Assembly: GCA_002391675.1 (NCBI GenBank)
Contig: DGFM01000028.1
Coordinates: forward strand, 1-18,852
Source of the DNA: Cloacimonetes bacterium UBA3900
Lineage (GTDB): Bacteria; Cloacimonadota; Cloacimonadia; Cloacimonadales; Cloacimonadaceae
Reading direction: 5' to 3'
Length of the DNA: 18,852 nucleotides
Both the position numbers and the translations under genes were made by a program. Each line of letters begins with the position of its first letter. Positions within the stretch are counted from its first letter, which is position 1. The notes below the pieces were generated by a model. That model made no database searches, had not been told where the DNA came from, and saw only the letters and a program-made list of their open reading frames with translations. Of this stretch, positions 1-6,767 are shown in pieces.

Positions 1-276
1 GGTACTGGGAGCGCCCACATCCTTGAGCAATACTATATCTTCGCCCTCTGCCTGGAAGGCAGCGCCGGTGGAATCAAAGCCACGATACTCCAATGCCCGC
101 AGCAACTGCGCGGCATATTGCCCCAAGTTTGGCTGCACTTTTGCCAAAGCCAAACCCAAGACTCCACATCCCATGCCAAAGACGGGTATGCGAATGCTGG
201 GGTTGAACTTTGCGACCTTCCCGGCCAGGCGTCTCAGCCAGGAATTGTATACCCTTAAAATACTCTTAATAATCAT
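1..276 (-). CDS. GlmS-like class II glutamine amidotransferase, 5' part only
   Basis: The first 92 codons of a gene that continues past the left edge. The stretch around residues 37-65 (Cys-Gly-Val-Leu-Gly, then LRALEYRGFDSTGAA) matches the start of the glutaminase domain of glucosamine-6-phosphate synthase, where CGIVGYIG is followed by LEYRGYDSAG. In that family the Cys is the N-terminal nucleophile that releases ammonia from glutamine for amino-sugar synthesis. Here the Cys is residue 37, behind a basic, partly hydrophobic leader, instead of residue 2. I chose the ATG at 276-274 because it overlaps the ispD stop as ATGA and has AAGGA a few bases upstream. The internal ATG at 174 (Met35) has no ribosome site. 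A PurF- or glutamate synthase-like cleaved propeptide is possible. The isomerase (SIS) domains expected in GlmS lie outside the window, so the exact enzyme is uncertain. Confidence 0.7.
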   Translation of the reverse strand, partial: MIIKSILRVYNSWLRRLAGKVAKFNPSIRIPVFGMGCGVLGLALAKVQPNLGQYAAQLLRALEYRGFDSTGAAFQAEGEDIVLLKDVGAPST

Positions 277-974
277 AATAAGTCCTTTGTATAATGCTTG
301 ATGAGCAGAGTCGCCAATAGCAGGTCTGCCTCATCCGTAATCTTGATATTCAATGCATCCGATTCCAAGGCTCGCACCTGCGCCCCATAATGCTGCACCA
401 AAGCGGCATCATCTGTGGCTTCAAAGCCCTCCTGCCTCGCTTTTTGATGAGCGTCGCAGATGAGCCCGTATTCAAATGCCTGAGGCGTGAGCGCTTGCAC
501 CAAGTTTTCCCGCGGGACGTGCCGCAAGATCAACCCATCCTTCACCTCTTTGATGCTGGGCTTGACCTTGGCCACAGGAATCACGGCAGGACAGCGTTTC
601 AGCACCCCGGCAAGTTCGTCGATCACGCTTTTTTGCAGCAGAGGCCGCACACCGTCGTGGATAAACACCCATTTACTGCCTTGAGGACAGGCCTGCAAGC
701 CGTTATAGACGGATTCCTGCCGGGTCTTGCCTCCGGAAACCACCTTGATCCGCTTGCCCAAATGATGTTCTCTTATCAGCTGCTCGGTGGTTTTCAGTTC
801 ATCTGCCGGAGCGGTGACCACGATTTCGTCTATCAGGGCGGATTCTACAAAAGGAATGATAGCCCGGATCAAGATGGGAAGCCCGTCAAGCTGCAGAAAC
901 TGTTTCTTGAGATCACCGCCCATCCTGAGCCCACTGCCGGCGGCAGTGACGATGGCTACATTCACTCCTTCCAT
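273..974 (-). CDS. ispD: 2-C-methyl-D-erythritol 4-phosphate cytidylyltransferase (IspD)
   Basis: This cytoplasmic enzyme transfers CMP from CTP to methylerythritol phosphate, the third step of the non-mevalonate isoprenoid pathway. At 233 residues it has the normal family length. Visible family motifs are the N-terminal nucleotide-binding loop TAAGSGLRMGG followed by KKQF (residues 10-26), GGKTRQESVYNGL, HDGVRPLL (usually HDAARP), ALTPQAF, the TDDAALV segment and NIKITDEADL near the C-terminus. The ATG at 974 lies 13 bp inside the end of the radical SAM gene, with GAGGAG about ten bases upstream, so translation is probably coupled to that gene. Its stop overlaps the next start as ATGA. An IspF partner is not in the window. 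The assignment is secure; the HDGVRP variant is a mild divergence. Confidence 0.93.
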   Translation of the reverse strand: MEGVNVAIVTAAGSGLRMGGDLKKQFLQLDGLPILIRAIIPFVESALIDEIVVTAPADELKTTEQLIREHHLGKRIKVVSGGKTRQESVYNGLQACPQGSKWVFIHDGVRPLLQKSVIDELAGVLKRCPAVIPVAKVKPSIKEVKDGLILRHVPRENLVQALTPQAFEYGLICDAHQKARQEGFEATDDAALVQHYGAQVRALESDALNIKITDEADLLLATLLIKHYTKDLL

Positions 975-1909
975 AGATAAAACACTCCTCTGGCTTCGCG
1001 TTTGACGCTGAGTTTGCCTTGCAGATTGAGCTCACGCAGGATTTTGCTTACTTCGTTGATGTGTGCACCCAGGGTGATGGAAAGGTCTTCTGCGGTGCAG
1101 GGGCGCCGCGTGAGCACAGCCTGAATCTGCGCAATGAAGTCATCGCTCACCGGCTGTAACACGCTGAGAGCGGATTTGGCGATCACCTCCACCGGCATGG
1201 CGAGGCGTGCCGAAAACAGCCTTTGGATGCTATGCAGCAGCTCCGGTGGCGCAGCTTGCACCCATTCTTCCGCTCCGGGACGGTCAAGTGCATTGAGCTG
1301 AACCAAGTCCGGCCTGATCTGCTCAATCGCCTCCATCATGGCTTCCAGCTCTTCCGGCACATCGTTTATTCCTTGGATGATAAACACTTCCAGCCAGATT
1401 TGCCCCTCATATTCATTTCTGAGGTCGATCAGGCTTTGGATCAGCGTCTCTATCCTGAGCTGCGGATGCGGCCGGTTTATCTTTTCATAGCTCGCCTGCG
1501 AAGCGGAATCCAGCGACGGCAGGATCAAGTCGCAGGGCAAAACTTCCCGGCGCAACTGCTCGTCATAGAGCAGGGTTCCATTGGTAAGCAGGGCGAGTTT
1601 ATATTCCGGATAATGTGTTTTTATGTGTTTTATCACCCGCCCGATGCCGCTATTGAGCGTAGGCTCTCCGGCTCCGGAAAAGGTGATATAATCGAGGTGT
1701 GGCTTCTGTTTCAGCGCTCTGTCCAGCTCTGCCAGCACACCATCTATTTCGATGTATTCCGCACGTTCCACCAAGAGGTCGGTGGTACGCTGAACTTCAC
1801 AGTAGACGCAGTTTAAACTGCAATATTTAAAGGGGGCCAAATCCACGCCCAAGCTCAAGCCCAGGCGTCTGGAATTTACAGGGCCAAAGAGATGACGGTA
1901 TTTATTCAT
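962..1909 (-). CDS. Radical SAM protein, COG0731-like, with C-terminal helix-turn-helix-like region
   Basis: A 315-residue protein with a radical SAM core. The CxxxCxxC iron-sulfur motif is at Cys30, Cys34 and Cys37 (CSLNCVYC), preceded by the family's GPVNSRRLGLSLGVD. The glycine-rich SAM-binding motif FSGAGEPTL is at residues 77-85, followed by LLTNGTL. This signature matches the COG0731 Fe-S oxidoreductase group, which is related to wyosine-synthesis TYW1 proteins, but the substrate in bacteria is not established. The last ~70 residues (TAEDLSITLGAHINEVSKILREL) look like a winged-helix segment. The ATG directly abuts the bamA stop (TAA then ATG), and the ribosome site is weak, so coupling to bamA translation is likely. 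Operon membership with bamA and ispD gives no clear function. Confidence 0.85.
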   Translation of the reverse strand: MNKYRHLFGPVNSRRLGLSLGVDLAPFKYCSLNCVYCEVQRTTDLLVERAEYIEIDGVLAELDRALKQKPHLDYITFSGAGEPTLNSGIGRVIKHIKTHYPEYKLALLTNGTLLYDEQLRREVLPCDLILPSLDSASQASYEKINRPHPQLRIETLIQSLIDLRNEYEGQIWLEVFIIQGINDVPEELEAMMEAIEQIRPDLVQLNALDRPGAEEWVQAAPPELLHSIQRLFSARLAMPVEVIAKSALSVLQPVSDDFIAQIQAVLTRRPCTAEDLSITLGAHINEVSKILRELNLQGKLSVKREARGVFYLWKE

Positions 1910-4156
1910 TTAAAATGTGGTTCCAAATTGCAGGTGCGGTTCCCAACCGCCTTCATCGAGATTATATGCATAGTCAAAGCCGATGAGGCCAAAGGGGCTG
2001 CGGATGCGTATTCCGGCACCCGTGCCTTTTTTAAACTTGAGGAAGTTGAATTCTCTCATCTTGTTAAAGCTGTCTCCGGCATCGAAAAAGCCCAGGAAGA
2101 TGATCTGGTCTCCAGCGATTGGGTAACCCACTTCTGCGCTGAAGATTATCGCTCTGGTTCCGCCTCCGGGAGGGCCCACGCTACGATCTGGGTAGCCGCG
2201 GATGCCATCCACGCCCGTGCCTCCCAGATAGAACTTTTCATCCGGCGGAGCGTCTTTACTTCGTCCATAGGGCATCACATAACCAAAGCGCCACTTATTT
2301 CTCAGCGTGATCTTTTCCCAAGCCTCTGCAAACCAGCTTACCTGCATGATCTGCTTGAAATAATCGAAGTCTCCACCCAGTACTCCGCCCGCAAGCTCTG
2401 AAAACAAAGTCAGCTGCGAGCCCTTGGTGGGGAAGAAGATATTGTCACGCGAGTCACGGGTGATGGTGGCATTCAAGGAGCTGGTATATCTCCAGGAGAG
2501 AGAATCCAGTTCCAAAAGCGTCGCATTGGCCAGGGAGTCTGCCATGATCTTTTCCATATTGGTGATGCGATACTTTTTGCTGTAGAGGGAATAGCTGCCG
2601 ATGATGCGCGTGCGGTCTATCCAGGGAAGATATTGACCCAGGCGCAAGCTGGCTCCCCGTGTGGCAATCTTGTAATAAAAGGAGCTCCAATCCTTCTGTG
2701 TATAGTATAGATTGGCGCCGAAAAGTATATCTGTATCATACAAATTGGGGTTGGTGAAAGCCAGCTCAAAGTTCTGAACGCTGCCGCCAAATTCCCAGCT
2801 CAAATTGCCGGCCCAGTTGTTGCCAAAGAGGTTGTTTTGCGAGACCGAGAGCTGCCCCACAAACTTATCCTGGCTATTGTAGCCCACGGCACAGTTGGCC
2901 ACGCCGGAATGCTTGTCCGTCACATCGATATACAGATCAATGTCGCCGTTTTGGTTGATGGGCAGATAATCCAAGCCTATATCCGGCTCAAAGTAACCGA
3001 GGTTGTAGATATTTTGCTGACTGCGTATCACCTGGCTCTGGCGATAGTAATCTCCCGGTGCGATGTCCAATTGACGCCGGATCACCTTTTCTTTGGTGCG
3101 TCTGTTGCCGGAAATATGAATCTGCCTCACCTTGGCGCGTGAGCCTTCGTTGATCTTCAGCGTCACGTGCAATTCCTTGTCCTTGCGGCTTTTCTCGTGT
3201 TGGATATGAGTGTAGATGTAGCCTTCGTCAAAGTACATGGAATAGACTTTGCCCAGCTGCTTTTCAAACTTGGCCTCGTCAAAAGGCTCGCCAATCTTCT
3301 GCGTAAACTGCGAAAGGATAGTGGCGCTATCAAAGTTTTCATTGCCCTCAACCGTCAGCCCACCCATCAGATACCTCTCGCCTTCGTTGATGACGATCTT
3401 CAGTTGCAAATCCTTTTCATTCAAGGGAATCAGCTCCCAGGGACCAATCTTCACATCCACAAAGCCACGCTGCTTGTAATAGGTGGCCAAATTCACCAGG
3501 TCCGTCTCAAACTTCTCCCGTTCAAAGCGTCCTGAACGCAGCAGCGATGCCACCTTGGTCTTCATCCGTTTTTGCAGAGCTGCGGATTCTATCTTCTCGT
3601 TACCTTCAAAGATAATGGATTTGAGGGCCACTCTTTTGCCTTCTTCGACCTCCACTTTCACCCTCACCCTGTTGGTCTCATCCACGTTTTCAAAGATAGT
3701 CACCCTCACGTTGTTAAAGCCTTTGCTCTTATACTCTTTGCTCAGCTTTTGCTCCAGGGTATGCTTTTGATATTCGCTCCAAAAACTACCCACCCTCAGG
3801 CTGATAAGCTCATCAACCTTGTCCTTTTTCACCGCTTTCATGCCCAGGAACTCGATATGGGCCAAAACGGGGTTTTCCACCACCTGGATGATCAGGTTCA
3901 CGCCCGTGCGATAAACCTCGGAATGCACCTGGATATCCTTGTAAACCCCCATTTTATAGAGGGTTTTGATGGCGCTGGCTACCTGTTCCGGATCGAGAGG
4001 ATCACCCACTCTGATACCGATAGCCGATGTCGCCAATTCCGGGGAAGTGCTTTTATTGCCTTCCACCCGGATGGCATATATGGTTTCGCCATAAGCTGAT
4101 AAGCTGGCGATGCTGATCAACAGTGCAATGCACAGCAAAAGATGCTTTAATTTCAT
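1910..4156 (-). CDS. bamA: Outer-membrane protein assembly factor BamA (Omp85 family)
   Basis: A 748-residue Omp85 protein that folds and inserts beta-barrel proteins into the outer membrane. The order is a signal peptide (residues 1 to about 22: Lys-rich start, LLLCIALLISIASLSAYG, then ETIYAI); five POTRA domains, recognisable by repeated VEGN/FEGN/SGN starts and GY/GF-V endings; then a 16-strand-type barrel ending in Phe. The conserved loop motif appears as GGTGVDGIRGYPDR, the equivalent of VRGY. Five POTRAs and this length fit BamA better than TamA. The start chosen is the ATG at 4156, because GAGGTG lies nine bases upstream and the signal peptide begins there. The frame stays open another 58 codons to 4330 (separate entry). 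It is the first gene of a minus-strand operon with the radical SAM gene and ispD. No accessory Bam lipoprotein is visible. Confidence 0.92.
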   Translation of the reverse strand: MKLKHLLLCIALLISIASLSAYGETIYAIRVEGNKSTSPELATSAIGIRVGDPLDPEQVASAIKTLYKMGVYKDIQVHSEVYRTGVNLIIQVVENPVLAHIEFLGMKAVKKDKVDELISLRVGSFWSEYQKHTLEQKLSKEYKSKGFNNVRVTIFENVDETNRVRVKVEVEEGKRVALKSIIFEGNEKIESAALQKRMKTKVASLLRSGRFEREKFETDLVNLATYYKQRGFVDVKIGPWELIPLNEKDLQLKIVINEGERYLMGGLTVEGNENFDSATILSQFTQKIGEPFDEAKFEKQLGKVYSMYFDEGYIYTHIQHEKSRKDKELHVTLKINEGSRAKVRQIHISGNRRTKEKVIRRQLDIAPGDYYRQSQVIRSQQNIYNLGYFEPDIGLDYLPINQNGDIDLYIDVTDKHSGVANCAVGYNSQDKFVGQLSVSQNNLFGNNWAGNLSWEFGGSVQNFELAFTNPNLYDTDILFGANLYYTQKDWSSFYYKIATRGASLRLGQYLPWIDRTRIIGSYSLYSKKYRITNMEKIMADSLANATLLELDSLSWRYTSSLNATITRDSRDNIFFPTKGSQLTLFSELAGGVLGGDFDYFKQIMQVSWFAEAWEKITLRNKWRFGYVMPYGRSKDAPPDEKFYLGGTGVDGIRGYPDRSVGPPGGGTRAIIFSAEVGYPIAGDQIIFLGFFDAGDSFNKMREFNFLKFKKGTGAGIRIRSPFGLIGFDYAYNLDEGGWEPHLQFGTTF

Positions 4157-4330
4157 TACTTTTTTCACCTCAAATCGGTTTGAAAGACAAGTCTTTAAAA
4201 GGCCCCATTTATGTAAAGTCTTTTTTTCAGACCTGCCAAAACAGCGGTTCGGACGCTTCGGACTACACCCGACCCCCTGGAGCCCAATACTCTCATGCAA
4301 TTCATTAATTTTACTCTTACTCATTTTCAT
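4157..4330 (-). other. In-frame 58-codon extension or leader upstream of bamA
   Basis: The bamA frame has no stop between the preferred start (4156) and an ATG at 4330-4328, which has its own strong ribosome site (GGGAGG three bases upstream; a second ATG follows at 4324). Translated, it would be a basic peptide starting MKMSKSKINELHESIG with three cysteines (residues 22, 30, 48), with no similarity I recognise, running directly into the BamA signal peptide. The same stretch holds short complementary segments (GGCTCC with GGGGCC, AGCG-7-CGCT, and GTCT-7-AGAC), so it could equally be a structured 5' leader RNA. Whether it is translated cannot be decided from one sequence. Confidence 0.35.
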
Positions 4331-4429
4331 AAACCTCCCTCTATAATATACCCTGACGACCTCGCTCAGACGACGAAAATCGGATATTCATAATCTCGCA
4401 ACTGTTTGCCAAAGCTAAACATACAGGGT

Positions 4430-4531
4430 CGGTCAAATATTGTCTCTTTTTCTGCCGGAGTGTAGCACTTGGATCTGGACATCGCTATCGAGTATCAATG
4501 GAGGCACAACGGCTGCGGCCCGATTTGACCG
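4430..4531. repeat. Spaced inverted repeat, 9-bp arms
   Basis: CGGTCAAAT at 4430-4438 is the exact reverse complement of ATTTGACCG at 4523-4531, with 84 bp between. It lies in the divergent spacer at the left edge of the defence block. It could be a DNA-binding site pair, the base of a transcribed hairpin, or chance; the inner sequence shows no obvious continuation of pairing. Confidence 0.35.
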
Positions 4532-4581
4532 GAAACCAGCGCTCTCAAGGTTATTTTTACAGAAAACCTGCAAAATATACC

Positions 4582-4609
4582 TTGACATAAATCCTGCTCT
4601 AAATATCAT
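4582..4609 (+). promoter_or_regulatory. Sigma-70-type promoter for the RloA-RloB pair
   Basis: A perfect TTGACA (4582-4587), a 16-bp spacer and TATCAT (4604-4609, five of six consensus bases). Transcription would begin near 4616, giving a leader of about 33 nt that includes AGGAG at 4639-4643, five bases before the ATG at 4649. The promoter is close to consensus, which suggests constitutive expression. Confidence 0.6.
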
Positions 4610-4648
4610 GCTTCCTATTGCAGGATAAGTGCAAAATTAGGAGAAGAA

Positions 4649-5914
4649 ATGATTATTACTTTTAGCGTGCAAAACTTTCGCTCGATCCGCGAGAAAATCA
4701 CCCTGGACTTTATCGCGTCATCGGACAAACACTTGGAGGAGTACTTTGTTTATGAAATCCCAAAGCCAAAGCTGAGAATCTTGCGCATGGCCATGATTTA
4801 TGGGGCCAACGCTTCCGGAAAAACCAATATTTTGAAGGCCTTGGATTTTTTGCGGGAATTCATTTCGTCATCGGCCAGCGACAGAGATGCGCCCATTAAA
4901 TACCTCCCCTTTGCCTTGGATAGTGAAAAACCAAGCACTTTTGAGATTGATTTCTGCCACGAGGACATTATGTACTCATACAACGTGGAGCTAAATACAC
5001 AGAGAATACTATCCGAAAGATTGGACTACTATCCCAAAGGAAGAGTTGCCAATGTGTTCCAGCGCATTTACGATCCCAATATGGATACTTACCGGTATAA
5101 GTGGACTTATCGGGGCTATAGTAAAGCCATCGAGGACAGGCTGGAGCTCAGTATGCGCAATCAATCTGTTTTGGCCACCATTGCCTCCATCGAAGCCAAA
5201 GGGCCTTTGCAAAAAGCGCGTGATTGGTTTAAGTTTTATCTGCTTCGCTTGCTTGAGCCACAGCATGATCTTAAGAACCTTGTAGTTACCGCAATTGGCA
5301 ACAAAAGGCTGCCTCGGGAATTTGCCCTCTCTCTGATGAAAACTGCTGATCTAATGATAAGTGATTATAGACTGATTGAAATAGAAGCGCCTGAGAATCT
5401 CCTGAAAAAGTATGAAACTCCTACGGTGGAACTGGACAATTCAGCAGATGAGCCTGCTTCCAAAGCTGCATACCTGTTGTTAGACCACAAGGTTGACGCG
5501 GGTAACTTCATTTTGGACTTTCTTGAGGAATCATCTGGCACGCAACGCTTTTTTGGCTTTACGACATTGCTGAATGAACTCATCCAAAGATCGGTCACTT
5601 TACCTATTGATGAGCTCGAAAGCTCCCTACATCATGATTTGGTTAGGCATTTCCTGTATATGTTTCTAAGCAACTCAAGTTCCGGACAGTTGCTCTTCAC
5701 CACGCACAATCTCAGCTTGCTTGGCGAAAGGGAACTTGCAAGAAGAGACTGTATTTGGATCACAGACCGCAAACAGGATGGAAGCACGGAGCTCAGCAGC
5801 GTGTGGGATTATCCCGTAAGGAAAGAACACTCCATAGAAAGCCTTTACAAGAAGGGCTTCTTGGGAGGGAAACCATATCTCGGCAGCATTGATATTGAGG
5901 TGCCCAATGCCTAA
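4649..5914 (+). CDS. RloA/AbiLi-like AAA ATPase (AAA_15/AAA_21 type)
   Basis: A 421-residue ABC/SMC-like ATPase of the OLD/RloA type. In order it has the N-terminal family start IITFSVQNFRSIREKITLDF; Walker A GANASGKT (residues 52-59); a long helical insertion (about 130-290); the signature ESSGTQR (294-300); Walker B ending in Asp321-Glu322 with D-loop SSLH (325-328); and the switch histidine in TTHN (351-354). All nucleotide-site residues are present, so it should bind and hydrolyse ATP as a dimer. Proteins of this class with a RloB partner form AbiL/RloAB-type phage-defence modules, in which the ATPase is thought to sense or hold the effector. AGGAG lies five bases before the ATG, and a near-consensus promoter lies upstream. 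It overlaps the RloB gene by 8 bp. PARIS AriA is the nearest alternative, but its partner is DUF4435, not RloB. Confidence 0.8.
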   Translation: MIITFSVQNFRSIREKITLDFIASSDKHLEEYFVYEIPKPKLRILRMAMIYGANASGKTNILKALDFLREFISSSASDRDAPIKYLPFALDSEKPSTFEIDFCHEDIMYSYNVELNTQRILSERLDYYPKGRVANVFQRIYDPNMDTYRYKWTYRGYSKAIEDRLELSMRNQSVLATIASIEAKGPLQKARDWFKFYLLRLLEPQHDLKNLVVTAIGNKRLPREFALSLMKTADLMISDYRLIEIEAPENLLKKYETPTVELDNSADEPASKAAYLLLDHKVDAGNFILDFLEESSGTQRFFGFTTLLNELIQRSVTLPIDELESSLHHDLVRHFLYMFLSNSSSGQLLFTTHNLSLLGERELARRDCIWITDRKQDGSTELSSVWDYPVRKEHSIESLYKKGFLGGKPYLGSIDIEVPNA

Positions 5915-6560
5915 GAAACGCTCGAAAAAACGGCTCAATAGACAAAAGCCTTTTAAGCGTGTGATCAAAATATTCTGCGACGGAATAACTGAGAGGCAAT
6001 ACATGGATTCAATTAAGCCTGATCTGCAGAATGAAAACATCGATTGGGCTATAGAACCACAAATGGGGCTTGCTGATAGATTTGAAGATGTATTTGATAA
6101 GATCCAATCGCTGTTGAAGAGTAAGGCGCATCAATACATACTGATTTTCTATATCAAAGACATGGACAACATCCACGCACAGAATCAATTCCAAGCATAT
6201 AAACGAGCAAAGGAAAAATGTTTAAGCACGCAAAACGCCAGCGGCAGGGTATTCATCATTGAATCGAGGCCTTGCTTTGAATTTTGGTTGTTACTGCATT
6301 ACAAGTATTTAAACAGGTATTTTGAACGTTGTGAACCTGTGATAAATGATCTAAAAACACACCTGCCCAATTTCAAGAAAAAATCCCCAACCCCCAAGCA
6401 ACTCTATGGTGAATTGCGCGATAAGCACCATACTGCTATTTGCAATGCTAAAAGAACCACGTCCGACCCCTCATATCCCCATTCAGATCAGTCATATTCT
6501 GAAATGCACGTCCTCTTCAGTGAACTCAGCAAGAAGCTCCCAAACTTAGACCTGACTTAG
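5907..6560 (+). CDS. RloB-family protein (AbiLii-like, TOPRIM-like putative effector)
   Basis: A 217-residue protein recognised as RloB from a basic N-terminus (MPKKRSKKRLNRQK), the first acidic motif FCDGITERQY (residues 23-32), the acidic pair in IKDMDN (Asp85, Asp87) and the hallmark ESRPCFEFWLLLHY (119-132). The family resembles TOPRIM nucleases and is the second gene of AbiL-type abortive-infection systems; nuclease activity here is inferred. The first motif in relatives as I remember them reads CEG-x-TE; here the Glu is Asp25. The start is the ATG at 5907 with GAGGTG four bases upstream, overlapping the ATPase stop by 8 bp, so the two are translated together. A TTG at 5889 is a poorer alternative. 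A block of about 12 residues near 190-205 (TTSDPSYPHSDQSYSEMH) fits the family's C-terminal conserved region. Confidence 0.8.
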   Translation: MPKKRSKKRLNRQKPFKRVIKIFCDGITERQYMDSIKPDLQNENIDWAIEPQMGLADRFEDVFDKIQSLLKSKAHQYILIFYIKDMDNIHAQNQFQAYKRAKEKCLSTQNASGRVFIIESRPCFEFWLLLHYKYLNRYFERCEPVINDLKTHLPNFKKKSPTPKQLYGELRDKHHTAICNAKRTTSDPSYPHSDQSYSEMHVLFSELSKKLPNLDLT

Positions 6561-6767
6561 CTTTCAAACTAAATAGTGTAACCGGTATTTGTTGACACAA
6601 TTCACCACACTTTTGAAGGAAGCATGACCTGCCAAATACGTATCTCCCCCAAGCCCTCTCTCCTCGCCTCACTAATTCCTTCCCTATAAACTTACGTCCT
6701 TTTTTTGGTACGGATCACTTTTAGCTTGACTCTGATTGAGTCGTCTTCCGCACATAACCATAACCTA
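6561..6767. other. Convergent intergenic region
   Basis: This spacer lies between the ends of the RloB gene and the HsdR_N gene. It contains small stem candidates (GACTC-5-GAGTC at 6728-6742, and AACCT-4-AGGTT at 6762-6775, which overlaps the right-hand gene's stop) and a lone run of seven T at 6700-6706 without a stem. None makes a convincing intrinsic terminator. The composition is AT-rich, like the flanking defence genes. Confidence 0.4.

Larger units (their letters stand above)
4331..4648. other. Divergent intergenic region between bamA and the defence genes
   Basis: A gene-free stretch of 318 bp. It contains the promoter of the RloA-like gene near its right end and a spaced 9-bp inverted repeat (both listed separately). 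On the bamA side TATATTATAG sits just before GGGAGG, but it is so close to the ribosome site that I do not accept it as a promoter. Small open frames here have no ribosome sites and no recognisable content. No tRNA, riboswitch or other known RNA was recognised. Confidence 0.5.

Noticed and set aside
273..4099. Several plus-strand open frames of 60-200 codons opposite the minus-strand operon
   Set aside because: They lie antisense to ispD, the radical SAM gene and bamA, have no convincing ribosome sites and show no family features.
4328..4350. TATATTATAG as a -10 box for bamA
   Set aside because: It sits so close to GGGAGG and ATG 4330 that a transcript from it would barely contain the ribosome site, and no -35 box is seen at the right distance.
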